Part shown: piece after piece, positions 1 through 11,196 of the stretch
How the letters are laid out: the number at the start of each line of letters is the position of its first letter
How positions within the stretch are numbered: position 1 is the stretch's first letter
Program-made: the position numbers and the translations under genes
Notes under the pieces: model-generated
What the model saw: only the letters and a program-made list of their open reading frames with translations
Databases searched by the model: none
Told to the model about the DNA's origin: nothing
NCBI RefSeq assembly: GCF_002198095.1
Contig: NZ_NHMK01000020.1
Span: 1 to 64,000 of the forward strand
From: Deinococcus indicus
GTDB lineage: Bacteria; Deinococcota; Deinococci; Deinococcales; Deinococcaceae
Direction of reading: 5' to 3'
DNA length: 64,000 bases

Positions 1-207
1 GCCCGACTGCACGCTGACTTCGAGCAGGGCATCGTCTGGTCCGGTAAAGACGTTCAAGACTGGCTTCAGCAGCAGTACGGACTGTCCGTCCATCTCGGGC
101 GCACCTATGAATTCCTACGGGCGGCGGGCTTCACGCCTCAACGGCCTCGACCCCGGCACGTTGGCGGCGATGAGGCCGCAAAGGAAGCGTTCAAAACAAA
201 GTCCTGA
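1..207 (+). CDS. IS630-family transposase, orfA (N-terminal DNA-binding part), 5' partial
   Basis: Frame 1 is open from the window edge to the TGA at 205-207. The visible 68 residues are the end of the winged-helix/HTH region of an IS630 transposase, with VQDWLQQQYGLSVHLGRTYE followed by a basic linker (RPRPRH). This half binds the transposon ends. The product only becomes a full transposase if ribosomes shift into the frame of the catalytic half, which overlaps its 3' end. Partial because the window starts inside it. Confidence 0.75.
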   Translation, partial: ARLHADFEQGIVWSGKDVQDWLQQQYGLSVHLGRTYEFLRAAGFTPQRPRPRHVGGDEAAKEAFKTKS

Positions 208-236
208 CCGAGACGCTCCGCCAGGCGGAGCGTCTC
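198..236 (+). promoter_or_regulatory. Candidate programmed -1 frameshift signal (A_AAG plus hairpin)
   Basis: An A_AAG tetramer (198-201, in-frame codon AAG) is followed after 8 bases by a perfect inverted repeat at 210-236: GAGACGCTCCGCC pairs with GGCGGAGCGTCTC around a single A, so realistically 12 bp with a 3-nt loop. The orfA stop TGA (205-207) lies in the spacer. A -1 slip here moves frame 1 into the orfB frame. Slippery site, spacing and stimulatory stem match known IS frameshift signals; activity is inferred. Confidence 0.65.
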
Positions 237-770
237 GTACCGCGTGTCTCGCTATGGTGCATGGACGAACATCGAATCGGGCTCAAACCGATCCGGCGTT
301 CCATGTGGGCGCCGACGGGGCAGCCGTTGACCTGTCCAGTTCAGCCTGGATACGAGTGGTTGTATGTGTACGCGTTTGTCAATCCGGAGAGTGGCGAGAG
401 CTTGTTCTGGTTGATCCCGGTGGTGAACAAGCAGGCGTATGCGGCCGTCATGGCGGCGTTTGCGCAGAAGGTCGGCGCGGGCGCCGACCATCGGGTGTTG
501 GTCGTTCAGGATGGGGCTGGTTTCCATGTTGCACCGGATGACGGGCATCCTGAGGGGATTCAGACGGTGACATTGCCGCCGTACTCGCCGGAATTGCAGC
601 CGGCGGAACGGCTCTGGGAGTTGACGGATGTGCCGATTGCGAATAGAGCGTTCAAGAGCATCAAGGAGGTGGAGGCAGCGCTCTCGGATCGCTGCGTCTG
701 GTTGGAAGGTCAACCTGATCTGGTCACTCGTCACACGCTCTTTCACTGGTGGCCTCTGTTGGCTAATTAA
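198..770 (+). CDS. IS630-family transposase, orfB (DDE catalytic part)
   Basis: The -1 frame is open from about 174 to TAA at 768-770. The first ATG is at 261, but the first catalytic aspartate follows it immediately (MDEHRIGLKP), so that ATG is probably internal and the domain is made by frameshifting from orfA. Catalytic acidic residues are visible: D in MDEH, D in VVQDGAGFH, E in LQPAERLWE, with about 31 residues between the last two, in the range of the Tc1-mariner/IS630 D-34-E type. No inactivating stop is seen in this part, so the catalytic half looks intact. Confidence 0.75.
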   Translation, partial: KVLTETLRQAERLVPRVSLWCMDEHRIGLKPIRRSMWAPTGQPLTCPVQPGYEWLYVYAFVNPESGESLFWLIPVVNKQAYAAVMAAFAQKVGAGADHRVLVVQDGAGFHVAPDDGHPEGIQTVTLPPYSPELQPAERLWELTDVPIANRAFKSIKEVEAALSDRCVWLEGQPDLVTRHTLFHWWPLLAN

Positions 771-782
771 TCGGAGTCCGTA

Positions 783-944
783 TGATACGGATTCCGTTTG
801 TTTCGCCAACAATCCGGAACTTCGCCGGATTGCCGGCTCCACGTCCGGAGGAACGTTTCTCTCCTGCTCTGCGGGGCAGCTCTCCGAGTCGCATCCGCTC
901 GAATTGAACGGGCTTTGCAGCCCCTTCTATCAGAGTCCGTATCA
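783..944. repeat. Palindromic repeat family, composite/expanded copy
   Basis: The left end TGATACGGATTCCG (783-796) and right end GAGTCCGTATCA (933-944) are the inverted termini seen in the compact copies, here separated by extra material. The interior has the core TTGAACGGGCTTTGCAG (904-920), a small hairpin AATCCGG/CCGGATT (811-831) and the extension GCATCCGCTCG (891-901) also found inverted in the copy at 20437. The last three bases provide the TGA stop of the next, minus-strand gene. A second terminal arm (771-783) lies at the IS boundary. Confidence 0.7.
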
Positions 945-1907
945 GGTCAGTTCGAGCCGGAAGGCCTCGCTCAGGCCGGTGGTCGCGGCGTCGCGGGCTA
1001 CCTGCGGCGCGTGGTTCAGGGCCAGCACGGCGCGGTAGGTGCGCTGCGCCAGTTCACGGTCGCCCAGCGCGTCCCGGACCTGCCCGAGTCGCGCCAGGAC
1101 CAGTCCCGGCAGGCTGCGCGGCAGGTCGTCGGTCAGGGCGTGCGCGGCCTGTTCCAGCAGGGCCCGCGCGCCGGGCAGGTCACCCACGGCAAGGTGGATG
1201 CCGGCGGCGGCGGCGTCCAGTTCCGCGCGGGGGGTGACCGGGTCGCCCGCCTCACGGTGCAGCGCGGCGAGCAGGCCGTTCAGGTCGTCGGTGTCGTTCA
1301 GTTGCCACGCCCGGTCGGCCAGGGCGCGCAGGCGACCCGTCTCGCCCGGCTGGAAGGCGCTCAGGTCCGGCAGTTGCGCGTCCAGGCGGGTTAGCAGGTC
1401 CGGGAGGTCGTCGAGCGGCGCGAGCAGCACGCCGCTTCTGCCCTGCACCTGCGCGGCGAGGTCGTTCAGGCGGCGTTCGCGCCAGCGGGTGCCCGGTCCC
1501 TCGTCCAGCGCGGCCTGCACGGCCAGCGTCTGCTCCTGCACCCGCGCCAGGAACGCCGGGTCGAGCGCGCCCGTCAGGGTCAGCGGGGCGGTCACGAGGT
1601 CCGCCAGGGCCGCCCCGGCGCGGCCAGCGGCGCGCAGCCGCTCGCGGCCCTGCGGGAACTGGTTCAGGAATCCGGTCAGTTGCGCGTATTCGGCGTCCGC
1701 CCAGGTCCAGTCCGCGAGCGGCAGGTCCGTGATGCCCAGGCGCGCTGCGGGCAGCGCGTCCCGCAGCGGGTGGTCCGGGTCGGCGCTGCTGGCCCACAGG
1801 ACGCCCGGCGCGCCCAGGTGCCGCAACGCCTCGACCAGCGTTCCGGCATTGAACTGCGGGTGCAGGCGCAGCAGGTCGCCCAGGTCGGGCAGCAGCGTCA
1901 GCGGCAC
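942..1907 (-). CDS. Hypothetical protein with C-terminal TPR-like helices
   Basis: The protein has 321 residues, is leucine- and alanine-rich, and has no signal peptide or membrane segment. The C-terminal 120 residues resemble degenerate tetratricopeptide helices (for example [17 protein letters not shown] and [20 protein letters not shown]). I recognise no enzymatic motif. The start [10 protein letters not shown] is the first ATG of the frame. Its TGA stop is formed by the end of the palindromic repeat (942-944). It lies 69 bp downstream of rel on the same strand and could be cotranscribed. Function unknown; a scaffold role is a guess. Confidence 0.65.
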   Translation of the reverse strand: MPLTLLPDLGDLLRLHPQFNAGTLVEALRHLGAPGVLWASSADPDHPLRDALPAARLGITDLPLADWTWADAEYAQLTGFLNQFPQGRERLRAAGRAGAALADLVTAPLTLTGALDPAFLARVQEQTLAVQAALDEGPGTRWRERRLNDLAAQVQGRSGVLLAPLDDLPDLLTRLDAQLPDLSAFQPGETGRLRALADRAWQLNDTDDLNGLLAALHREAGDPVTPRAELDAAAAGIHLAVGDLPGARALLEQAAHALTDDLPRSLPGLVLARLGQVRDALGDRELAQRTYRAVLALNHAPQVARDAATTGLSEAFRLELT

Positions 1908-1976
1908 GGACCCTCCGGCGGGGCGGCCCTCGGTACGTTGAATGGCATCCGCGTCAGTCTAGCGCGGGCGCGCCGG

Positions 1977-4241
<2,265 letters not shown>

Positions 4242-4329
4242 GCCATGATCGCCGTCAGCCACGCCCCGCAGAATAGCGCCTGAGCTGCCGCGCACACCGC
4301 CCTGCCCTGCCGCACCCCACCAACGCATG

Positions 4330-4354
4330 AAAAACGCCCACCCGGAAACGGGTG
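4330..4354 (-). terminator. Intrinsic terminator of the 34-codon microgene
   Basis: Read on the minus strand, CACCCG-TTTC-CGGGTG is followed by GGCG and a run of five T (plus-strand A-tract 4330-4334). The stable tetraloop stem plus U-tract makes a convincing rho-independent terminator. It sits 45 bp downstream of the small ORF at 4399-4503 and upstream of the rel promoter region. Confidence 0.75.
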
Positions 4355-4398
4355 AGCGGTCAAGTGTCCGTGAACAGGGAGCGGGAAACAGGAGGCCC

Positions 4399-4503
4399 CT
4401 AGCGGCGGTCACGCACGCGCACGGGGATCGGCACCGGCTGCGGTTGCGGGCTGCCTTTCAGCACCTCGCGGAGCCAGTCAACAAATTCACGCAGGCCCTT
4501 CAT
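4399..4503 (-). CDS. Predicted 34-residue microprotein
   Basis: The frame starts MKGLREFVDWLREVLKG, a short amphipathic helix, and continues with a proline-rich tail (SPQPQPVPIPVRVRDRR). No family is recognised. The gene is supported by its surroundings: a TACACT -10 box on the minus strand (4511-4516) ends 7 bases before the ATG, as in other probable leaderless genes in this window, and an intrinsic terminator follows at 4330-4354. A GGGAGG directly abuts the ATG, too close for ordinary Shine-Dalgarno use. An untranslated small RNA is the alternative. Confidence 0.5.
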   Translation of the reverse strand: MKGLREFVDWLREVLKGSPQPQPVPIPVRVRDRR

Positions 4504-4699
4504 GCCTCCCAGTGTAATGACCCGAGCCTGACAGAGATGGCACGAAGCTTACGAAGGGTTCACACCCCGGACTCACACCCGCCGCGCCGTGCAGCACGCA
4601 CTCCAGACAAACGTCCCGCCCCCAGCGACCGGGCACGGGCAACCCGGATCTGACAGACTCTGACAAGGAACTGGCCGCAGTCCACACCGTTCAGCAGGG

Positions 4700-5686
4700 A
4701 TGCAGAATCACCGCGTGCGAGAATGGATGCAGATGAACGCCCTCCAGCCGCCCTTCTTCCAGGAACTTCAGGACTCGCGCCGCGTGCTGATCGCGGGCAT
4801 GGGCGGCGGGTTCGACGTGTTCTGCGGCCTTCCGCTGTACTTCGCCCTGAAAGCCGAGGGGAAGGAGGTGTTCCTGGCGAACTATTCCTTCACCAGCCTG
4901 GGCCTCGGCCCGAACGGCCCGCTGCCGCACGCAGTGGTGCCGGTCACGCCGGACCTGAACGCGCAGCCCGGCGAGTACTTCCCGGAATACTGGCTGAGCC
5001 GCTGGCTGGTCACGCAGGGTGAACCGGGCACCGTGTACGCCCTGCGGAAGGTGGGCGTGAAGCCCCTGAAAAGCGCATACGAGGCGCTTGTCCGCCACTT
5101 GGACATCGACACGATCATGCTCGTGGACGGCGGCACCGATTCACTCATGCGCGGGGACGAATCCGGGCTGGGCACCCCGCACGAGGACGCCACCAGTCTC
5201 GTCGCCGTGAACGAGCTGCACGGCCCGAAGAAGCTGCTGGCCTGTCTGGGCTTCGGTGTGGACCACTTCCACGGCGTATCACACGCCGACTACCTGGAAG
5301 CCACCGCCAAACTAGCCCGGGGTGGCGCGTACCTGGGCGCGTTCAGCCTCACCCCCGACATGCCCCCCGTACAGAAGTACAAGGACGCCTGCGAAGCCGT
5401 GTTCCAGATGATGCCCCGCTACACCAGCATCGTGAACAGCAGCATCGTCAGTGCCATTGACGGCCAGTACGGTGATCATCACACCACCAGCCGCACGCAC
5501 GGCAGCGAACTGTGGATCAACCCGCTGATGGGCCTGTACTGTACGTACCACCTGCCCGCCGTCGCCCGCCGCCTTCAGTACTACCAGCCCATGCTGGACA
5601 CCGTCACGCTGAGCGACGTGGGGCTGGTTATAGAACGCCACCGGGACAGTGTGTCTATCCGGCCGCGGGTGGACATTCCAGTCTGA
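4700..5686 (+). CDS. DUF1152 domain protein
   Basis: A 328-residue soluble protein matching the DUF1152 pattern: N-terminal glycine-rich RRVLIAGMGGGFDVFCGLPL, then VDGGTDSLMRGDE and GLGTPHEDATSL in the middle, and a C-terminal stretch with HHTTSRTHGSELWINPLMGL. The glycine-rich start and conserved acidic residues suggest a nucleotide- or metal-binding fold, but no activity is established. Start at 4700 is the first ATG; 4727 and 4733 are in-frame alternatives. It is a single gene convergent with the esterase downstream. Confidence 0.85.
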   Translation: MQNHRVREWMQMNALQPPFFQELQDSRRVLIAGMGGGFDVFCGLPLYFALKAEGKEVFLANYSFTSLGLGPNGPLPHAVVPVTPDLNAQPGEYFPEYWLSRWLVTQGEPGTVYALRKVGVKPLKSAYEALVRHLDIDTIMLVDGGTDSLMRGDESGLGTPHEDATSLVAVNELHGPKKLLACLGFGVDHFHGVSHADYLEATAKLARGGAYLGAFSLTPDMPPVQKYKDACEAVFQMMPRYTSIVNSSIVSAIDGQYGDHHTTSRTHGSELWINPLMGLYCTYHLPAVARRLQYYQPMLDTVTLSDVGLVIERHRDSVSIRPRVDIPV

Positions 5687-5692
5687 CGCCCG

Positions 5693-6712
5693 TCACCCCA
5701 GCCCCAGCCCGCGCCGCAGGGCGTTCAGGGCGGAGGCCGTGAAGGTGCGCGCCACTGCAGAGTCCGGCACGAAGCGTTCGAAAGCGTGGTACGCGCCGGG
5801 CACCTCGACGTACTCGCAGGGCACGCCAACCACCTGAAGCCGCCGGGCGTAATCGCGGTCTTCCGGGCAGAACAGGTCGAGGGTGCCCACGCCGATCCAC
5901 GCGGGCGGCAGGCCCGTCAGGTCGGCGCGGCGGGCAGGCGCAGCGTACTCGGGGGCACCGTCCATGCGCGGTGGGCGGCCCAGGTACGACGTCCAGCCGA
6001 GCACGTTCGACGCGGGCCGCCAGATGAACTCACCCCGCCCGGCGTGATCGGCGCTCAGGGCCGTGCGGTCGTCCAGCATGGGGTAGTACAGCAGCTGGAA
6101 GGCGGGCCTGACCTCGCCCCGGTCATGCGCGAGTTGCGCCAGCGCGGCGGCCAGTCCGCCCCCGGCACTGTCGCCGACGAGGGCGATGCGGGCCGGGTCG
6201 ATGCCCAGGGCCTCTGCTTCCCGCGCCATCCAGATCAGCGCGGCGTAGCAGTCCTCCAGCGGGCCGGGGAACGACGTGCCCGGCGCGAGGCGGTACTCGA
6301 CGCCCACGACCAGCACGCCCAGTTCCCGCGCGTACGCGGCACTCTGCGGGTGGTACGACGCGGCCGAGCCGGTCACGTACCCGCCCCCGTGAATGTTCAG
6401 GATCGCCGCCGCGTTCGCCGGGAGGTTCGGGGGCCTGTACACGAACACCGTCACCTCCGGCGCACCGGGGGAGCCGGGAATGCGCCGCTCCTCGACCTGC
6501 ACCCCGTCCGGCAGCGCGGGAGCCTTCGCGCGGGCCTGCATCGCCCCCATGACCGCCACGACGCCCCGCGTGAACGGCGGCGAGCGGAAGCGCACGAAAG
6601 GAGAGCGCAACTCCGGATGCAGCCGGGCATACGAGGCGGCGCGTCTGGTCCAGAGGACCCACGCGCCCAGCGCCAGTGCCGCACCCACCCCCAACAGTCT
6701 TCCGGATTTCAT
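5693..6712 (-). CDS. Alpha/beta-hydrolase of the hormone-sensitive-lipase family (esterase)
   Basis: The 339-residue protein has an N-terminal hydrophobic segment (LLGVGAALALGAWVLW, residues 6-21), probably a membrane anchor. The hormone-sensitive-lipase signature is clear: oxyanion motif HGGG at 108-111, nucleophile S182 in GDSAGGG, acid D279 in GTLDLF and H309 in GAYHAFE. It probably hydrolyses short-chain or lipid esters at the membrane. ATG at 6712 is preferred over a GTG five codons upstream. Divergent from the next gene with only 38 bp between starts. Confidence 0.85.
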   Translation of the reverse strand: MKSGRLLGVGAALALGAWVLWTRRAASYARLHPELRSPFVRFRSPPFTRGVVAVMGAMQARAKAPALPDGVQVEERRIPGSPGAPEVTVFVYRPPNLPANAAAILNIHGGGYVTGSAASYHPQSAAYARELGVLVVGVEYRLAPGTSFPGPLEDCYAALIWMAREAEALGIDPARIALVGDSAGGGLAAALAQLAHDRGEVRPAFQLLYYPMLDDRTALSADHAGRGEFIWRPASNVLGWTSYLGRPPRMDGAPEYAAPARRADLTGLPPAWIGVGTLDLFCPEDRDYARRLQVVGVPCEYVEVPGAYHAFERFVPDSAVARTFTASALNALRRGLGLG

Positions 6713-6750
6713 GACTGATTGTCGCACCCGCCAGCCGGTACGCTGACGGC

Positions 6751-7287
6751 ATGGCCCTGACCCTCACGCAACTCCGCCAGACGCTCGGCGACATGGACGC
6801 CCCGGAACTCCGCGACCTGATCGTCACCCTGTACCGCGCCAGCGCCGACAACAAACGCCAGCTGGCCGCGCTGCTGGAGGGCGACCACAGCGGCCTGCTG
6901 GACCGGCTGAAGACTGAGCTGGAGAAGGCCTTCCGCACGTCTGGTCGCCTTCCGACCATGAAGGTCGGCGGGGCGAAGAAGGCCCTGACCGCGTACCTGA
7001 AGGTCGCCGCGCCCGCCGACGCGCTCGACGCGGAACTGCGGTACGTAGAAGCGGGCGTGCTGTGCCTGCACGCGTACGGCGACTGGCCCGAAAACAACTA
7101 CGGCAGCATGGAAGGCGTCTTCGAGTCGGCCCTGAAGCGCGCCGCGACCCTCGACCACAAGGACATTCCCTTCAAGCGACTGGAACGACTGGTGTCGAAC
7201 GCTGGCGGGTTCGGGTACGGCTTCTCGGATCAGATCGCGTACCAGTACGACGAGTTCCTGGAGAAACTGGAGGAGCCGGAGGACTGA
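6751..7287 (+). CDS. DUF6155-like protein
   Basis: A 178-residue soluble, lysine- and leucine-rich protein starting MALTLTQLRQTLGDMDAPEL. The N-terminal third is helical (RDLIVTLYRASADNKRQLA), followed by a KKAL-rich middle and an aromatic C-terminus (GYGFSDQIAYQYDEFLEKL). The pattern fits DUF6155, a family without known function, by memory of the family rather than a search. No signal peptide. It stands alone between the divergent esterase and convergent acyl-CoA dehydrogenase. Confidence 0.65.
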   Translation: MALTLTQLRQTLGDMDAPELRDLIVTLYRASADNKRQLAALLEGDHSGLLDRLKTELEKAFRTSGRLPTMKVGGAKKALTAYLKVAAPADALDAELRYVEAGVLCLHAYGDWPENNYGSMEGVFESALKRAATLDHKDIPFKRLERLVSNAGGFGYGFSDQIAYQYDEFLEKLEEPED

Positions 7288-7314
7288 CCCCCGGCCCCTC
7301 CCCTGCCCCCCGGT

Positions 7315-8523
7315 TCAGTCCGCGAAGCGTTTGAGGACGTCGCGGCTGATGACGAGGCGCTGCACTTCGTCGGTGCCCTCGCCGATGCGGGTGAGGCGGT
7401 TGTCGCGCCACATGCGTTCCACGGGGTACTCCTTGATGTAGCCGTACCCGCCGAGCATCTGGATGGCCTCGTCGCAGGCCTCGACGCCCACCGTGGTCGC
7501 GTACAGCTTGGCGCGGGCGACCGGGACGGTGAAGTTCATGCCCGCGTCCTTGAGGTCGGCGGCCTTGCGGATCAGCAGGCGCGCGGCTTCGAGTTTGGTG
7601 TCCATGTCGGCGAGGCGGAAGGCGAGGTTCTGGTTGTGCCCGATGGGTTTGCCGAACTGCTCGCGCTGGTTGACGTAGCGGGCGGCGTACTCGAACGCGG
7701 CGCGGCCCAGGCCGAGGCCCATGGCAGCGATGCCGACGCGGCCCCCGTCGAGCACTTTCATGACGTCCTTGAAGGCGTCCCCACGCTCGCCCAGCAGGGC
7801 GTCTGCGGGGAGGTGGATGTCCTCGAAGATCAGCTGTGCGGTGTCGCTGGAACGCAGGCCGAGTTTGTCTTCCTTGCGGCCAATTGAGAAGCCCTGCACC
7901 TCGTCGCGGTTGAACACGAACGCGCTGATGCCGTCATTCTTGCCCTTGCCGGGCCGGGCGGCGTCCGTGCGGGCCAGGACGACGTACGTGCCGCCGACGC
8001 TGCCCTGCGTGATGAAGTTCTTGCTGCCGTTCAGAATCCAGCTGCCGTCGGGCTGCTCTTTGGCGTTGCTCTGCATGCCGCCGCTGTCGCTGCCGCTGCC
8101 GGGCTCGGTGAGGCCCCACGCGCCCAGCTTCTCGGCGCCCGCCAGGGCCGGGAGGAATTTCTGCTTCTGCGCCTCGGTCCCGCCGATCAGGATGTGACCC
8201 TGGCACAGGCTGTTGTGACTGGCGACGGTCAGGCACAGACTGCCGTCCACCGCGGCGATCTCCTCGATGATCTGCGCGAACGTCGCCGTGTCCAGCGCCG
8301 TGCCGCCGTACTCCTCGGGCGTCTGCGCGCCCATGATGCCCATCTCGCCCAGTTCCCGCACGATCTGCATCGGGAACTCGCTCGTCTGGTCACGCTCGGC
8401 CGCGCCCGGCTCGACCTTGTTCTTCAGGAACGACTTCAGCGCGCTGATGATCGTACGCTGCTCATCGTTCATGGGCTGCGTGTTCGGGTTCATGGCATCG
8501 GGACGGTTCAGGGTACTGGTCAT
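7315..8523 (-). CDS. Acyl-CoA dehydrogenase
   Basis: This 402-residue FAD enzyme oxidises acyl-CoA to trans-2-enoyl-CoA, passing electrons to ETF. Visible signatures: [18 protein letters not shown] (flavin-binding region), [23 protein letters not shown]-type substrate loop, [20 protein letters not shown] and the C-terminal [10 protein letters not shown] carrying the likely catalytic glutamate. The start [10 protein letters not shown] has a GGAG Shine-Dalgarno. Length matches short/branched-chain dehydrogenases. The carboxyltransferase lies just upstream on the same strand, suggesting leucine/isovalerate or related acyl-CoA degradation. Confidence 0.93.
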   Translation of the reverse strand: MTSTLNRPDAMNPNTQPMNDEQRTIISALKSFLKNKVEPGAAERDQTSEFPMQIVRELGEMGIMGAQTPEEYGGTALDTATFAQIIEEIAAVDGSLCLTVASHNSLCQGHILIGGTEAQKQKFLPALAGAEKLGAWGLTEPGSGSDSGGMQSNAKEQPDGSWILNGSKNFITQGSVGGTYVVLARTDAARPGKGKNDGISAFVFNRDEVQGFSIGRKEDKLGLRSSDTAQLIFEDIHLPADALLGERGDAFKDVMKVLDGGRVGIAAMGLGLGRAAFEYAARYVNQREQFGKPIGHNQNLAFRLADMDTKLEAARLLIRKAADLKDAGMNFTVPVARAKLYATTVGVEACDEAIQMLGGYGYIKEYPVERMWRDNRLTRIGEGTDEVQRLVISRDVLKRFAD

Positions 8524-8556
8524 GGTGGGCTCCTTCGGAGGGGGTGATAGTTGAAA

Positions 8557-8622
8557 GTTGATGGGTGATAGTTGATGGAGGAAGGCGGGCGATCTTTCGA
8601 CCATCAACCTTCAACCATCAAC
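8557..8622. repeat. Inverted array of GTTGATGG / CCATCAAC octamers
   Basis: GTTGATGG occurs at 8557-8564 and 8571-8578 (period 14), and its complement CCATCAAC at 8601-8608 and 8615-8622 (also period 14). The two pairs form 22-bp arms of an imperfect hairpin just after the carboxyltransferase stop and before the acyl-CoA dehydrogenase start. Related CCATCAACC words recur at 27949-27979 beside another gene end. Confidence 0.6.
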
Positions 8623-8626
8623 GGAC

Positions 8627-10297
8627 CTACACCTGGAACACGCCGACGCGGAATTCGTCCTGGTGGGGGTTCTGCGCGCAGGCTTCGAGGGCGCGAATGA
8701 GGCGGTCGCGGGTGCTCTGGGGGGGGATGATCTCGTCGACCCACAGGCGGGCGGCGGCGTAGCGGGGGTCGAGTTCGGTGTCGTACTTGCTCTTGACCTC
8801 GTCGTAGAGGCGCTGGAGTTCCTCGTCGTCGGGCTGGTGGCCGCCCCGCTTGAGGGCGGCGAGCTGGATGTCCAGCAGGGTCTTGGCGGCGGCGTTGCCG
8901 CTCATGACGGCGTACTTGGCGCTGGGCCACGCGAACAGGAAGCGGGGGGCGTAGGCCTTGCCGTTCATGGCGTAGTTCCCAGCGCCGAAGGACCCGCCGG
9001 TGATGATGGTGATCTTGGGGACGACGGTGTTGGACACGGCGTTCACGAGTTTCGCGCCGCGCCGGATGATGCCTTCCTGTTCGCTGTCGCGGCCGACCAT
9101 GAAGCCGGTCACGTCGCTCAGGAACACGAGGGGCACGCCCGCCTGGTTGGCGTCCATGATGAAGCGGGCGGCCTTGTCGGCGCTGTCGCCGTAGATGACG
9201 CCGCCGACCTCGATGCGGGTGCGCAGGCCGGGTTCGCCGCCGCTCTTGAGTTTCTTCTTGATGACCGTGCGCTGGTTGGCGACGAACGCGACCGGGTAGC
9301 CACCGGCGCGGGCGAAGCCACACACGAGGGTCTCGCCGTACTCGGGTTTGAACTCGTGGAACTCGCCGCCATCGACCAGGGCGGTGATGAGGTCGCGCAC
9401 GTCGTAGGTCCGGCTGCCGTCGAAACCGACGAGGTCGGTGAGGTCGCGTTCCGGGGCGGGCAGCGTCTCCTTGCGGCGGCGGGCGAAGGGGGCGCTTTCG
9501 CCCTGCGCGTACAGGTCGGCCAGCGCGCGGATGCGCCTCAATGCGGCGGCGTCGTCGGGTTCCTTGTAGTCCACGGTCCCGGCGATGGAGGCGTGCATGC
9601 CCGCCCCGCCGAGGTCTTCCGAGTCCACGACCTGCCCGATGGCGGCCTTCACCAGCGCGGGTCCGGCGAGGTACAGCCCACTGCCCTCGGTCATGATCAG
9701 GGTGTCGCACATGACGGGCAGGTACGCGCCGCCCGCGACGCAGTTGCCCATGATCGCGGCGATCTGCGGGATGCCGCGCGCACTCATGCGGGCATTCAGG
9801 TAGAACACGCGGCCAAAGTCGTCCTGGTCGGGGAAGATCTCGTCCTGCATGGGCAGGTACACGCCCGCACTGTCCACGAGGTACACGACTGGCAGGTGGT
9901 TCTCCAGCGCGATGGTCTGCGCGCGGATGACCTTCTTGGCGGTGATCGGGAAGAACGCGCCGGCCTTCACGGTGGCGTCGTTGGCGATGATCATCCAGGG
10001 GCGGCCCTGAATCGTGCCGATGCCGGTGACGGTGCCCCCGGACGGGCAGCCGCCGACGTCCTGGTACATCTCCCAGCCGGCGAAGGTCATCAGCTCGTCG
10101 AACACGGTGCCATCGTCGAGCAGCTGGCGGATGCGTTCGCGGGCCGTCAGGCGGTTCTTGTCGTGCTGGCGCTGCTGGGCCCTGGCGCCGCCACCGGCGT
10201 GGACGGTCAGGCGGTCGGTGGCGAGGCGTTCCAGGGCGTCCTGCCACGCGCTACGGGTCGGGGGCGCCGGGGGGGCGCTGGTGTCTGGCTGGGTCAT
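8627..10297 (-). CDS. Acyl-CoA carboxylase carboxyltransferase (beta) subunit
   Basis: A 556-residue carboxyltransferase that moves CO2 from biotin to an acyl-CoA; closest in pattern to methylcrotonyl- or propionyl-CoA carboxylase beta chains. Features: N-terminal ARERIRQLLDDGTVFDEL, crotonase-like halves with VVYLVDSAGVYLPMQDEIFP and GNCVAGGAYLPVMCD, and the C-terminal half with GVPLVFLSDVTGFMVG and ITGGSFGAGNYAMNGKAY. No biotinylated alpha subunit is in the window. ATG 10297 lies just after a TAGACT -10-like box overlapping the palindromic operator at 10313-10330. Confidence 0.93.
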   Translation of the reverse strand: MTQPDTSAPPAPPTRSAWQDALERLATDRLTVHAGGGARAQQRQHDKNRLTARERIRQLLDDGTVFDELMTFAGWEMYQDVGGCPSGGTVTGIGTIQGRPWMIIANDATVKAGAFFPITAKKVIRAQTIALENHLPVVYLVDSAGVYLPMQDEIFPDQDDFGRVFYLNARMSARGIPQIAAIMGNCVAGGAYLPVMCDTLIMTEGSGLYLAGPALVKAAIGQVVDSEDLGGAGMHASIAGTVDYKEPDDAAALRRIRALADLYAQGESAPFARRRKETLPAPERDLTDLVGFDGSRTYDVRDLITALVDGGEFHEFKPEYGETLVCGFARAGGYPVAFVANQRTVIKKKLKSGGEPGLRTRIEVGGVIYGDSADKAARFIMDANQAGVPLVFLSDVTGFMVGRDSEQEGIIRRGAKLVNAVSNTVVPKITIITGGSFGAGNYAMNGKAYAPRFLFAWPSAKYAVMSGNAAAKTLLDIQLAALKRGGHQPDDEELQRLYDEVKSKYDTELDPRYAAARLWVDEIIPPQSTRDRLIRALEACAQNPHQDEFRVGVFQV

Positions 10298-10312
10298 TGT
10301 TACCCACAGTCT

Positions 10313-10330
10313 AACAAACGGTCGTTAGGG
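10313..10330. promoter_or_regulatory. TetR-type operator upstream of the carboxyltransferase gene
   Basis: AACAAACGGTCGTTAGGG here and AACGAACGGTCGTTAGGG at 17354-17371 differ at one of 18 positions. The core is an interrupted palindrome of the CTAAC...GTTAG type with central CGGTCG, typical of TetR/AcrR regulators of acyl-CoA and phenylacetate catabolism. It overlaps the putative promoter 16 bp before the start codon, a position expected for repression. The regulator gene is not in the window. Confidence 0.65.
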
Positions 10331-10351
10331 TGTGGTGGGATTCACGACACA

Positions 10352-10379
10352 CCCCCCGCATCCACCGGGACACGGGGGG
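10352..10379 (-). terminator. Hairpin after scoB
   Basis: CCCCCCG (10352-10358) pairs with CGGGGGG (10373-10379) around a 14-nt loop, 21 bp past the scoB stop on the minus strand. No T-run follows, so this is a weak terminator candidate. It would separate scoB from the operator-controlled carboxyltransferase unit. Confidence 0.4.
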
Positions 10380-10399
10380 CGCCAGGGGGCGGGGCCGGT

Positions 10400-11029
<630 letters not shown>

Positions 11030-11196
11030 GGGTGACCTCCTTGAAGTCGGTGGGGGGTGGGATTGTGAAAGTCAGGGGCAGCTTGCGGCGCACCGGCCGG
11101 GCCTGTCAAGCGACCCGACCGGACGGATCGGACACCCGTATCATGCCCGGCGCCCGTCACAGGCGCGTTTCACCGTCAGGGCGAACGCGATGACGT

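Larger units (their letters stand above)
1..783 (+). mobile_element. IS630-family insertion sequence, left part cut by window edge
   Basis: Two overlapping reading frames encode the helix-turn-helix and DDE halves of an IS630/Tc1-mariner type transposase. The left end lies outside the window. The right end is not defined exactly: orfB stops at 770 and is followed at once by sequence (768-783) matching the terminal arm of the palindromic repeat family found elsewhere in the window, so the element seems to abut or interrupt a repeat copy. I could not identify a terminal inverted repeat because the other end is missing. Confidence 0.75.

Noticed and set aside
11050..11075. Possible Rex operator (TTGTGAA) upstream of scoB
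   Set aside because: Only the left half is present; no TTCACAA arm at the right distance.
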